Assembly (NCBI GenBank): GCA_007118045.1
Contig: SKTG01000247.1
Span: 1 to 8,151 of the forward strand
Length of the DNA stretch: 8,151 nt
DNA from: Nitriliruptoraceae bacterium
Lineage (GTDB): Bacteria > Actinomycetota > Nitriliruptoria > Nitriliruptorales > Nitriliruptoraceae
Direction of reading: 5' to 3'
Below the pieces are notes generated by a model. The model did no database searches. It was not told the DNA's origin and saw only the letters and a program-made list of their open reading frames with translations. A program made the translations under genes and the position numbers. Positions 1 through 7,400 of this stretch are shown here, piece by piece; position 1 is the stretch's first letter, and each line of letters starts with the position of its first letter.

Positions 1-205
1 GCCGCGCAGTCACGGCTCGGGTCGGGCGCAACCGTAGGCCCGGTCCCGGTGCAGCGCCGCTGCAGCTGCTGGGGTGATTGGAGTACCTCGCTCCCGGGAT
101 CTGGGTGGGACCCCCGCGGTGGACCCACGTGGTCCCAACGAAGGTCCCCGAGATGGTCCCCGGGGAGGATGAGAGGGCCGGAGGCCTGTGGCTACGGTGA
201 GAGGT
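1..205. other. left-edge stretch without a convincing gene
   Basis: No reading frame here looks like protein. The + frame starting at base 1 stays open to a TGA at 205-207, but its translation is rich in Trp, Cys, Arg and Gly and its third-position G/C is clearly lower than in the genes of this window. The + frame starting at base 3 stops at 75-77 and could be the tail of a gene off the left edge, but 24 residues of Arg/Pro/Gly-rich sequence do not settle it. Short inverted repeats are visible: GCAGC/GCTGC at 51-63 and TGGGACC/GGTCCCA at 106-112 and 131-137, the latter around a CACGTG core at 126-131. Without a T tract they are weak terminator candidates. No promoter could be assigned. Confidence 0.5.
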
Positions 206-350
206 GAGCGCATCGGGTGACGGCGTATCGGGCTCGGGTACGGCGCATCGGGCTCGGGTGACGGCGCATCGGGCTCGGGTACGGCGCATCGGGTAGGTGC
301 ATAGCGGCGCACCGGGTAGCGACGCGATCGGCTACGGCGCGATCGGCTAC
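206..350. repeat. degenerate tandem repeat array A, about 20-21 bp period
   Basis: Three near-identical units lie at 221-240, 241-261 and 262-281, reading CGGCGCATCGGGCTCGGGTA with a T for C in the first unit and an extra G near the end of the second. Shortened units flank them: 206-220 before, 282-295 after. From 323 the pattern changes to two copies of CGCGATCGGCTAC (323-335 and 338-350). The array ends about 11 bases before the ribosome-binding site of the ABC exporter operon, so it occupies that operon's promoter and leader region. It is not CRISPR-like, because the units abut with no unique spacers. It may be an intergenic repeat of this genome or a set of iterated protein-binding sites; the sequence does not decide. 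Confidence 0.85.
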
Positions 351-372
351 CTGGACCAGTGAGGAGGTGTCC

Positions 373-1311
373 GTGGACGACGTGCTGCGAGCGAGCGGAT
401 TGCGCAAGAGCTTCGGATCGCTGGTCGCCGTGGACGACGTCGGGCTCGCCATCGCCCGTGGCGAGACCTACGGGCTGCTCGGACCCAACGGCGCAGGCAA
501 GACCACGTCGATCTCGATCGTGGCCGGGCTCCTGCGCCCGGACGCGGGGGAGGTCCTCATCGGTGGCCGGCCCATGACCCCGACGGCGACGGACACCAAG
601 GCGATGGTGGGGCTCGTCCCGCAGGAGCTGTCGATCTACCCGGACCTCACGGCCCGGGAGAACCTGCGCTTCTTCGGCCGGCTCTACGGTCTCACCGGGG
701 CGGACCTGACCTCGGGGGCCGACCGGGTCCTCGAGGTGATCGGGCTCACCGACCGCGCTGACGAGCGCGCAGATCGCTACTCGGGCGGGATGAAGCGCCG
801 GCTCAACATCGGCATCGGTCTGCTGCACGAACCGGACCTGCTGATCCTGGACGAACCCACCGTCGGGGTCGACCCGCAGTCGCGCAACGCGATCCTCGAT
901 GCGGTGGAGGCGCTGGCCACCGACGGGCTCGCGGTGCTCTACACGACCCATTACATGGAGGAAGCCGAGCGTCTCTGCGATCGGATCGGGATCGTGGACA
1001 AGGGTCGCATCGTCGCGGAGGGCACCCGCCGCGAGCTGGTGGCCACGATCGGTGAACAGGACCTGGTGCGCCTGGAGGTCGCCGGGGACGTGGTGGCGGC
1101 GGCCACCGCGTGCGAGCACCTCGAGGGGGTCGGGTCCGTCGACGCGGAGGACCGGACCATGGTCTGTCTGGTGACCGGCGCCGCCGGACGTCTCCCGGCC
1201 CTGTTGGCCGCCGTCGCCGGGAGCGGTGCCACCGTCACGGGGGTCGAGGTGCGCGAGCCGGACCTCGAGGACGTGTTCCTGCACCTCACCGGCGCCGCGC
1301 TCCGCGACTGA
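373..1311 (+). CDS. ABC-2 type exporter ATP-binding protein (DrrA/CcmA-like)
   Basis: This is the nucleotide-binding subunit that would hydrolyse ATP at the cytoplasmic face to drive the two permeases encoded directly downstream. Numbered from the GTG at 373 (312 residues), it shows a Walker A GPNGAGKT at about 37-44, the Q-loop Gln84, the signature YSGGMKRRL at about 136-144, Walker B LLILDEPTVGVDP at about 156-168 and the H-loop His193. The SGGM(K)RRL signature and a roughly 100-residue C-terminal extension are typical of the DrrA/CcmA/NatA group serving ABC-2 permeases. GTG 373 is preferred over the in-frame GTG at 367 because AGGAGG at 362-367 sits 5 bases before 373 but overlaps 367. It is the first gene of an operon. 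The next start is 25 bases downstream. All ATPase motifs are intact. The cargo cannot be read from the sequence; such systems export drugs, lipids, polysaccharides or ions. Confidence 0.95.
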   Translation: MDDVLRASGLRKSFGSLVAVDDVGLAIARGETYGLLGPNGAGKTTSISIVAGLLRPDAGEVLIGGRPMTPTATDTKAMVGLVPQELSIYPDLTARENLRFFGRLYGLTGADLTSGADRVLEVIGLTDRADERADRYSGGMKRRLNIGIGLLHEPDLLILDEPTVGVDPQSRNAILDAVEALATDGLAVLYTTHYMEEAERLCDRIGIVDKGRIVAEGTRRELVATIGEQDLVRLEVAGDVVAAATACEHLEGVGSVDAEDRTMVCLVTGAAGRLPALLAAVAGSGATVTGVEVREPDLEDVFLHLTGAALRD

Positions 1312-1336
1312 TGCGATCGCGGACGGGGAGGTGATG

Positions 1337-2518
1337 ATGTTCGGCGCGGCCGTCACGATCCTGGGCAAGGATCTCCGGCTCCGACTCCGGGACCGCAGCC
1401 TGCTGCTGTTCGCCGTGGTCGTGCCGCTCGGGCTCACCGTGCTGTTCTCCTTCATCCTGCCGGACGAGGGGGAGATCGAGCTCACCGGGGCGGTCGTCGA
1501 CGAGGACGGTGGTGACGTCGCGGCCGGGTTCGCCGAGGGCGTCCTGCCCGCGCTGGAGGACGAGGGGCTGCTGACGCGGGTCGAGGTGGCCGACGCGAGT
1601 GACGCACTGGAGCGGACGCGGTCCGGCGAACTCGACGTCGCCTGGATCGTCCCGGACGGGTTCAGCGACGGTGTCGCGGCCGGTGAGGGCGCCGAGCTGG
1701 AGGTGCTGGTCGCGGCGGGACGCACGATCGAGGGCGAGGTCGCGCGGGGTGTCGCCGACGCGTTCGCTGCCCAGCTCGAGCGCATCTCGCTTGCGGTCGC
1801 GGTGGAGGCGACCGCCGCCGGGCAACCACCCACGCCGGAGCGCATCCAGGCGATCGCCTCCGCCGCGGAGGGCCACACCCCCGTCATCGACGTCCAGGAG
1901 CTCGTCGCCGCCGGGGAGGAGCAGCTGGACATGGTCAGCTACCTCGCGGCAGGGATGGCGTCGTTCTTCGTCTTCTTCGTGGTCTCGTCCGGGGTGGTCG
2001 GACTGCTGGAGGAGCGCCAACAGGGGACGATGCCGAGGTTGTTGGCCGCGCCGATCCCGCCGGCCGCCGTGCAGCTCGGGAAGGCACTGGGCGCACTGGT
2101 CGTCGGGCTGGCGTCGATGACGGTGCTCACGGTCACCGGTGCGCTGGTGCTCGGGGCGAGTTGGGGTCCTCCGTTGGGCGTGGCGGTGCTGATCGTCGCC
2201 CTGGTCCTTGCGGCCATGGGGGTGATGGCGCTGGTCGGGAGCGTGGCCAGGACGGCCGAGCAGGCGAACAACTTCCAATCGGTGGTGGCCGTCGTCCTGG
2301 GCCTGCTCGGTGGTGTCTTCTTCCCGCTCCCGGCGGAGGGTGGCCTGCTGCGCCTGGCGACGTCGGCATCGCCGCACGGCTGGTTCATCCGGGGACTGTC
2401 GGAGCTCTCCGCCAGCGGTGAGTGGACCGTCGTCTTCCCGGCGGCCGGGGCGATGCTCGCGTTCGCCGTGGTCGCCGCCGTCCCGGCGGTCTGGCTCCAA
2501 CGCAGGATGCCGGCATGA
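1337..2518 (+). CDS. ABC-2 type exporter permease, subunit 1
   Basis: This 393-residue integral membrane protein would form half of the export channel. A hydrophobic helix lies at about 21-41. A soluble, acidic, presumably extracytoplasmic domain follows (about 42-198), then about five membrane segments at roughly 200-224, 243-272, 278-302, 313-331 and 366-386. This is the ABC2_membrane_3-like layout of YbhS/YbhR-type permeases. The cytoplasmic loop EERQQGTMPRLLAAPI (about 225-240) matches the E-x3-GT-x3-LL coupling motif of ABC-2 permeases. The ATG at 1337 is chosen because GGAGG at 1327-1331 lies 5 bases upstream; the ATG at 1334 is in frame but too close, and longer starts would run into the ATPase gene. 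It overlaps the next gene by four bases (ATGA), which suggests translational coupling. The substrate is unknown. Confidence 0.93.
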   Translation: MFGAAVTILGKDLRLRLRDRSLLLFAVVVPLGLTVLFSFILPDEGEIELTGAVVDEDGGDVAAGFAEGVLPALEDEGLLTRVEVADASDALERTRSGELDVAWIVPDGFSDGVAAGEGAELEVLVAAGRTIEGEVARGVADAFAAQLERISLAVAVEATAAGQPPTPERIQAIASAAEGHTPVIDVQELVAAGEEQLDMVSYLAAGMASFFVFFVVSSGVVGLLEERQQGTMPRLLAAPIPPAAVQLGKALGALVVGLASMTVLTVTGALVLGASWGPPLGVAVLIVALVLAAMGVMALVGSVARTAEQANNFQSVVAVVLGLLGGVFFPLPAEGGLLRLATSASPHGWFIRGLSELSASGEWTVVFPAAGAMLAFAVVAAVPAVWLQRRMPA

Positions 2519-3690
2519 GGCGCGTCGTGGCCATCGCCGGCGTCGAGCTCACGCGCCTTCTGCGTGACCGTTCGAACATCTTCTTCGTGTTCGTCTTCCC
2601 CCTGCTGCTCGTGGTCCTGATCGGTGCCCAGTTCGGTGGGTCGGTCGAGCTGCGCGTCGGCGTCGTCGCGCCGTCGGGCGACGAGGCCGCCGAAGCGCTG
2701 ATCGCCGACATCGACGCGACGGACAGCCTCGAGGTCGTGGCCGTCGAGAACGCCGAGGTGCTGCGCGACGACGTGACGCGGGGGCTCATCAGCGCCGGGG
2801 TGGTGGTCCCAGAGGGCTTCGACGAGGCCGTCTCCTCGGTCACGCCCGTCGAGGTGGCCTTCGTCGGCCGGCCCGATGCGAGCGCGACCTCGATCCGAAC
2901 GGTCGTGCAGGCGCTCGTCGCCGAACGTGCCGCGGCGGGAGACGCGGCGACGTTGGCCGCTGGGCAGCTCGACACCGACCCGGCCGAGCTCAGGGAGCTC
3001 GCCGACGAGCTCGCCGGGGAGATCCCCGGCATCGAGGTGGGGACCGAGACGGTCGGGACCGACGAGCTCGGTGAGGAGTTCGCCGGGCTGGGGCAGTTCG
3101 ATCTGGGTGCCTCGAGCCAGCTGTTCCTGTTCACCTTCCTGACCTCGTTGGCGGGCGGGTCGGCGCTGATCCAGACACGCCGGTACGGCGTGGCGCATCG
3201 GATGCTGGCCTCGCCGACGCCGATGCGCGGCATCGTCGCGGGACTGGCCGGCGGCCGGCTGCTGGTCGCGTTGATGCAGGCCGGCTACATCGTGGTGGCC
3301 ACGGTCCTGTTGTTCCGGGTCAACTGGGGTGACCCGTTGGCGACGACCGCGGTGATCGGACTGTTCTGCGTCGTCGCGGCCGCCGCCGGACTGTTGCTGG
3401 GTGCCACGCTGCGCAACGACAGCCAGGCGGGCGGTGCCGGTATCGGGCTCGGCCTGGGTCTGGCGGCGCTGGGGGGCTCGATGGTGCCGTTGGAGCTCTT
3501 CCCCGAAGGCATCCGGGTGGTCTCGCGCTTCACGCCCCATGCCTGGGCGAACGAGGCCATGGCGGAGATCGTCCGTCGGGACGGAACGATCACGGACGTC
3601 CTGCCACAGATCGGGGTGCTCGGGGCGTTCGCGGCCGTGCTCGTCACGCTGGGCACCTGGCGGCTCCAACGCACCCTGAGCGGCGGGTAG
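2515..3690 (+). CDS. ABC-2 type exporter permease, subunit 2
   Basis: This is the second, distinct permease (391 residues), probably pairing with the preceding one as a heterodimer. It has the same plan: a helix at about 20-39, a soluble domain at about 40-198 rich in Asp/Glu, then membrane segments at about 201-219, 246-268, 276-297, 304-325 and 365-384. The loop after the second helix reads TRRYGVAHRMLASPTPM, a diverged form of the ABC-2 coupling motif with Arg where subunit 1 has Glu. The two permeases share little beyond layout and a similar tail (WLQRR versus WRLQR, with 12 identical bases, GGCTCCAACGCA, at 2493-2504 and 3662-3673), consistent with old paralogy. The ATG at 2515 overlaps the upstream stop, with a CAGGA element at 2503-2507. 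Its last codons and TAG lie inside tandem repeat array B. Confidence 0.93.
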   Translation: MRRVVAIAGVELTRLLRDRSNIFFVFVFPLLLVVLIGAQFGGSVELRVGVVAPSGDEAAEALIADIDATDSLEVVAVENAEVLRDDVTRGLISAGVVVPEGFDEAVSSVTPVEVAFVGRPDASATSIRTVVQALVAERAAAGDAATLAAGQLDTDPAELRELADELAGEIPGIEVGTETVGTDELGEEFAGLGQFDLGASSQLFLFTFLTSLAGGSALIQTRRYGVAHRMLASPTPMRGIVAGLAGGRLLVALMQAGYIVVATVLLFRVNWGDPLATTAVIGLFCVVAAAAGLLLGATLRNDSQAGGAGIGLGLGLAALGGSMVPLELFPEGIRVVSRFTPHAWANEAMAEIVRRDGTITDVLPQIGVLGAFAAVLVTLGTWRLQRTLSGG

Positions 3691-3774
3691 CCGGCGGCTC
3701 CGGCCTTCTCGCGCATCCTGAGCGGCGGGTAGCCGGCGGCTCCAACCTTCTCGCGCATCCTGAGCGGCGGGTAG
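3659..3774 (+). repeat. tandem repeat array B, 42-bp units copied from the permease gene end
   Basis: Two 42-bp units at 3691-3732 and 3733-3774 differ only at two adjacent bases (GG at 3702-3703 versus AA at 3744-3745). The last 32 bases of the permease gene (3659-3690) are a shorter copy: GGCGGCTCCAAC, then an 8-base gap relative to the units, then GCACCCTGAGCGGCGGGTAG, with one mismatch. Each unit ends in TAG. Because 42 is divisible by three, the stops at 3688, 3730 and 3772 share one frame. The simplest reading is duplication of the gene's 3' end including its stop. A decayed further unit may continue to about 3790. No strong terminator hairpin is formed. Confidence 0.9.
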
Positions 3775-3937
3775 CGGTGGCTGGGCCTCCGGCGCACCTC
3801 CGTCCGCGGGTGATCCGAGGCCGGGAGGCCCGCGTTCCGTGGACCGCCTGGGGTGCCGGCCGGGAAACCGGGTGATCCGCCCGCACCGCTACGCTCCGTG
3901 GCCACTCCCGTGACCGCCCACGTCCGAGGCCTGCTCC
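3775..3937. other. intergenic spacer between exporter operon and membrane protein gene
   Basis: No credible coding frame is seen. An 11-base direct repeat CGGGTGATCCG occurs at 3807-3817 and 3869-3879. A possible ribosome-binding site GAGG lies at 3926-3929, eight bases before the GTG start of the next gene. No promoter hexamers could be named with confidence in this GC-rich stretch. Confidence 0.5.
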
Positions 3938-4333
3938 GTGACCGATCTGCTGGCGACCGTGCACATGTGGCTGGGCTACATCGCCTTCGTGGTGGTGGTC
4001 GTGGCGGCGGTGACGGCCTTCCGGCACGCCAAGGACGGGCGCGAGTTCGCGCGCGCTCCCTACAGCGGGGCGTTGGTGCTGTTGGACGTCCAGGTCCTGC
4101 TCGGGCTCATCGTCTACGCCGTCGGCGGGTACTGGGACGCACGACCGGAGATCGCCTACGTCCACCCGGGCCTCGCGCTGGCCGCGCTCGGCGTGGGCCA
4201 TGCGCTGCTCGGGCGTTCCCGCAAGGTCCAGCTCGCCGCTGACGCCCACCGCCTGGCCGGCCGTGGCCTCGTCGGGGCGCTGGTGCTGTTGTTGCTGGCG
4301 ATCGGTGTCGCCAGCGCGCCCGCGTTCCTGTGA
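3938..4333 (+). CDS. small four-helix membrane protein, function unknown
   Basis: This 131-residue protein has four hydrophobic segments at about 12-28, 43-63, 74-93 and 108-128, so it should sit in the cytoplasmic membrane. It contains His9, His30, His76, His88 and His104. The pattern resembles a widespread bacterial family of roughly 130-150-residue four-helix proteins of unknown function, in which an LLD-Q-LLG-Y stretch in helix 2, an EH or VHP in helix 3, GH near its end and an HR before helix 4 recur. That resemblance is from memory and not searched. Histidines near helix ends could ligate haem, as in small b-type cytochromes, but this is inference. GTG 3938 follows GAGG at 3926-3929. 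The gene is about 250 bases after the exporter operon, so co-transcription is possible but unproven. It converges on the oxidase fusion gene. Confidence 0.8.
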   Translation: MTDLLATVHMWLGYIAFVVVVVAAVTAFRHAKDGREFARAPYSGALVLLDVQVLLGLIVYAVGGYWDARPEIAYVHPGLALAALGVGHALLGRSRKVQLAADAHRLAGRGLVGALVLLLLAIGVASAPAFL

Positions 4334-4346
4334 TCGGGTCCCGGTG

Positions 4347-4366
4347 CCCGGGTTCGCTTACCCGGG
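4347..4366. terminator. candidate bidirectional terminator hairpin
   Basis: A perfect 7-bp stem CCCGGGT (4347-4353) and ACCCGGG (4360-4366) encloses a 6-base loop. It lies 14 bases past the stop of the + strand membrane protein gene and about 48 bases past the stop of the convergent minus-strand gene. Its symmetry and its place between convergent genes suggest a shared terminator. It lacks a U tract on either strand, which is common for terminator-like hairpins in high-GC actinobacteria, so the termination role is inferred. Confidence 0.5.
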
Positions 4367-4413
4367 TCGAGCACATCTCCAGCCGCCCCCTTCGCAGGAC
4401 GCCGGCGAGCTGA

Positions 4414-7400
4414 TCACCGGATGGTCCGCCCGATCGGGGCGGCGAGCAGCGCATCTGGGATGCCGAACGCATCGACGAGGTCGACCGCGTGGGGTCGCAA
4501 CTCGGCGCACAAGCGGTCCACCTGTCCGACGATCGCGCGCGACTTGCTCGCCGCGAACAGGCCATGTTCGAGATACCAGGCGCGATGTCGTTCCAGGCGG
4601 GAGAGCGCGTACAGGTCGCACAGGCGGGACAGCGGCCCGACGAGGTCCCGGTCGTGGCAGCCCTCGATCGCTGCGGTGAAGCGTTCCAGCACGGTGCGTT
4701 CGACGTGGGACCCGGCCACCTCCATGACGCGCGTCTGGTGCCGAACGAAGGCGGAGTGTGGATCCGACCCGTCCTCGAGGGCCCGCTTGAGCCGGCGAGC
4801 GAGGTCGGTCAGCTGCACCTGCTCACGTGCCCGGAAGATCTCGAGGTGGAAGGAGCGTTCGCGCAGGTGTGCCTCGTCCGTCCGGCGGCTCGCCGGGGTG
4901 GGGATGACCGCGGATACGACACGACCCAGCAGGTAGCGGGCCATCGCCGCGGGATCCATGTCCTCGAACTGCTGCTTGAAGTCGGTCAACAAGGTCTTGG
5001 TGACCAACTGCATCAACACGGTGTTGTCGCCCTCGAAGGTCGTGAGGACGTCGCTGTCGGCCTTGAGGGCCCCGAACCGGTTCTCCCACATGTAGCCCGC
5101 ACCGCCGCAGGCCTCGCGGCACTGCTGGATGGTCGCCGTGGCGTGGGTGGTCGCGAGCGCTTTGAGCCCGGCCGCCCGCGATTCCAGCTGCATCCGATCA
5201 CGAGGATCGGCGTCATGCGCTTCCAGGAGGGTGACGTAGTCGTCGGCCAGGTCGCGCAGGGCGAAGTGCAGCCCGTAGGTGGTGGCCAGCGGGATGATGA
5301 GCCGTCGCTGGTGCGTGCGGTAGTCCAGCAGGGGGGTCTCGGGGCCCGAGGGCGGTGCGAACTGGCGACGTCGCTCCGCGTACCGCGTGGCGATCGTCAG
5401 CGCGGATCGTGCGGTGCTCACGCCGACCAGGCCGACGGTGACGCGACCCTGGACGAGGGTCGCGAGCATCGTGAAGAAGCGTTCGTTCGGGGAGCTGAGC
5501 GGGCTCGTGTAGACACCGTCGACACTGACCTGGCCGTAGCGGTCGAGCAGCGCCTCCCATGGGACCTGGACCCGGTCGAACCAGAGCCGGCCGTTGTCCA
5601 CCCCGTTGAGGCCCATCTTGGCGCCGCAGTCGCCGATCCGAACCCCAGGCATGGGATCGCCGTGCTCGTCGCGGATCGGGACCAGGAACGCGTGGACCCC
5701 GCGATCGACCCCGTCGACCTGCAACTGCGCGAACACCACCGCGAGCCGTCCGTGCGCCGCAGCGTTGCCGATGTACTCCTTGCGTGAATCGTCGTCAGGG
5801 GTCGTGATCGTGAACCGCTCGGTGGTGGGCTCGTAGACCGCCGAGGTGCGGATGCTGCGCGCGTCCGAGCCGTGGCCGAGCTCCGTCAGGGCGAAGCACC
5901 CGGGCAGCCGCAGCTCACCGGCCGGGCGCAGGTAGCGCTCGTGGTGCCTGGCGGTGCCGAGATGGAGGATGGCTCCGCCGAAGAGCCCGATCTGCACGCC
6001 GTACTTGGTGACCAGGCTGAGGTCGTGCTCCGCCAACGTCTCGACGACGGCCATCGCGGCCGCGGGGTCGTCCTGCCCCCCGACGTCCCGGGGGAAGGCG
6101 AGCAACCCGAGGCCTTCGTCGGCGAGGACACGACACCACGTGAGGACCCGGTCGCGATAGTCCGCTCGGGACAGGTCCGGGTCGTGCTCGAAGCCGGGTG
6201 ATGTCAGCAGCGAACGGACCCGATCGCGCAACCCGGACCTCTCACCGGCCAGGAGCTGCTGCAGCGAGGCGACGTCGAGCCCGATCGGTTCGCGATCGAC
6301 GGATCGGACCTCCGGCGGCTCACGATCGTCCGGTCCGTGCTCGCTCGACCCGGCTCCCCGCCGCTCGTGACCCTGCGGCTCGTGCTCGAGGGTGGTCACG
6401 TCCCCGTCCCCGGGGGCGGGGACGCCCTCGACGGCACGTGATCGCACGTGCGTCGGTCCTGGAGCCGCGGCGGTCTCCGCGGCGGTTCGCACCGCGTCGG
6501 GGTCGGCCCCGACGTAGGTCCCCGTCACGAGCCGCTCGCCGTCCTCGTCGAGCAGTTCGAGGTGGCTGGCTCCAGCCCGCAGAGCGACCGTCGTGCCCGC
6601 GTGGACGGGTTCGTCGAAGGACACGTCCAGCTGCGTCGGGGCCCGGCCGTCCAGCTCCGTGAGTTGGCGCAGGACGAGGTTCAGCACGCACAGATGCTGC
6701 AGGAACGGCCGGTCGTGACCCATCAACCGGGCCCCGGCTCGACTGGTGTGCGCCGGGCTCAGGTTGCCCGACAGGCGTCCGTACCTGACCCCGAGGTCAT
6801 CGGCGAGCACGAGCCCACGCTCCCGCAACGGTGGGTCCTCGTCGACCGGTCCTGCCCCCTCGACGGTCGAGATCGCGTCAGCCGGCGCAGCGTCCGGGGG
6901 GCGACGTGCCTCCAACCGGCGGAGGGTGGTCCGATCGACGTTGGCGACCTCGAAGGTGTCGGTGCTCGTGACCGGCGGGGTGGCCTCGTTCCTCGTCACC
7001 CACGTCACGACCACGAGTTCGACCCGGCCGTCAGCCAGCGGTACGACCTCGGCCGTCCGTACCTGCACCCGGTAGGTCCCGCCGATCTCGAGCCCGCCCG
7101 GGGAGGGCATGGTCAACCGGGTTCGGTGGTGCGAGAGGTTGCGGAAGTTGATCCCGAGATCCTCGGCGAGCTCCATCAGCAGCGCGGTCCACGCGGTCAC
7201 GTGGTAGGTGTAGGGGACGTCGGGTCCGTCGGCCGGGGCGCCGAAGAGCTCGTGCCAGGAACGGGCCTCGTCGGCCGAGACGGTGAGGTCGGCGCGGTAG
7301 ACCGGCTGCTCGGACGCGGTCAGCAGCTGCTGGCGCCGCAGCAGGTTCCGGGCCGTCGTCAGGTAGTAGCGGGCGAGATAGGCACGCATCCCCGAGGCAT

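Noticed and set aside
1..207. Plus-strand frame open from the left edge to a TGA at the start of array A
   Set aside because: It would parallel arrays B and C by ending at an array, but the Trp/Cys/Arg-rich translation and weaker third-position G/C do not look coding.
206..350. Possible CRISPR array
   Set aside because: Units are 20-21 bp and directly adjacent with no unique spacers, and no cas gene is present.
367..372. GTG at 367 as start of the ATPase gene
   Set aside because: It overlaps the AGGAGG element; the GTG at 373 has a proper 5-base spacing.
10..1932. 640-residue minus-strand open frame
   Set aside because: It lies opposite the ATPase and first permease genes; its translation is Ser/Arg/Pro/Thr low complexity in part and the opposing genes carry full family motifs. 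Long antisense frames are expected at this GC content.
1939..3669. 576-residue minus-strand open frame
   Set aside because: Antisense to both permeases, rich in Arg, Asp, Gln and His with no recognisable domain or hydrophobic core.
3285..3905. Minus-strand frame with a 14-residue repeat across array B
   Set aside because: The repeat peptide (GYPPLRMREKAGAA type) arises because the DNA unit is 42 bp, a multiple of three. The rest of the frame is a shadow of the permease gene.
4489..5787. 432-residue plus-strand open frame
   Set aside because: Antisense to the acyl-CoA oxidase module, whose motifs are unmistakable; this frame shows no family feature.
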